A stretch of 56,498 nucleotides of DNA from DASXYG01 sp036502625 (GTDB taxonomy: Bacteria > Actinomycetota > Actinomycetes > Streptosporangiales > Streptosporangiaceae): assembly GCA_036502625.1 (NCBI GenBank), contig DASXYG010000118.1, forward strand, positions 1 to 56,498, in the 5' to 3' direction. Positions 56,490-56,498 of this stretch are shown here, in pieces. Position numbers and translations under genes: made by a program. Below the pieces are notes generated by a model. It ran no database searches, was not told the DNA's origin, and saw nothing but the letters and a program-made list of their open reading frames with translations. Every line of letters starts with the position of its first letter. Position 1 is the first letter of the stretch.

Positions 56490-56498
56490 GTGAGACCA
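56490..56498 (+). CDS. Possible start of a gene continuing beyond the window
   Basis: GTG AGA CCA with GAAGGGG about 7 nt upstream; only three codons are visible, so nothing more can be said. An ATG at 56484 is another possible start. Confidence 0.3.

Overview
The window is about 56.5 kb of very GC-rich DNA with strong G/C third-position bias, frequent GTG starts, ATGA/GTGA overlaps, an ergothioneine cluster, a DtxR/IdeR-type iron box and a KstR-type cholesterol catabolism regulon. This points to a filamentous actinomycete. The gene style and the many CGTACGG words fit Actinomadura or a related Streptosporangiales genus, but the genus is an inference. No rRNA, tRNA, CRISPR array, transposase or prophage gene was seen.

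Layout, left to right. (1) 1-7.2 kb: a sigma-70-like protein running off the left edge with a very long Pro/Ala/Gly tail; nadA divergent from an NrtR-type Nudix regulator; a 1.5 kb block of dispersed repeats; mntH and nadE. (2) 7.2-10 kb, minus strand: a beta-lactamase-fold serine hydrolase whose start is overlapped by a perfect hairpin, then a cysteine dioxygenase and an amidohydrolase. Upstream of the amidohydrolase are two identical perfect palindromes. (3) 10.2-17.2 kb: egtABCD (ergothioneine), a LacI-family regulator and a succinate-semialdehyde-type dehydrogenase. (4) 17.2-18.4 kb: a gene-free block with the same repeat family, then a small membrane protein translationally coupled to a pentapeptide-repeat protein. 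(5) 19.7-26.3 kb: a nitrate/sulfonate/taurine-type ABC importer and a CitA/DcuS-type two-component system whose kinase carries a roughly 440-residue repetitive tail. (6) 26.3-31.8 kb: a VC0807-type membrane protein, a PaaX-like regulator, a small lipoprotein, a clan-A glycoside hydrolase, a gene remnant, an unknown protein and an extradiol-type dioxygenase. (7) 31.8-41.7 kb: steroid side-chain degradation: ltp2, a fused chsH2-chsH1, chsE2, chsE1, an acyl-CoA synthetase, then kstR, fadA5 and an MBL-fold hydrolase. cyp125 and an SDR at 48.3-50.6 kb belong to the same regulon. Five sites match or nearly match the KstR motif TnnAACnnGTTnnA in the three promoter regions. (8) 43.4-46.6 kb: an iron box followed by a siderophore permease pair and its ATPase, then a secreted DUF4214/beta-helix protein. 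(9) 50.6-56.5 kb: a degenerate minisatellite, then a glycosyltransferase, methyltransferase (apparent CTG start), prenyltransferase-like protein, an I36-type secreted protein and another methyltransferase.

The most interesting items are the paired palindromes linking cysteine oxidation to ergothioneine synthesis, the ChsH2-ChsH1 fusion with a repeat insertion, the dispersed intergenic repeat family, the kinase tail, and the uncharacterised GT4/methyltransferase/prenyltransferase cluster. In-frame tandem-repeat expansions recur in at least four otherwise ordinary genes, and the gene-free spacers are also rich in degenerate repeats.
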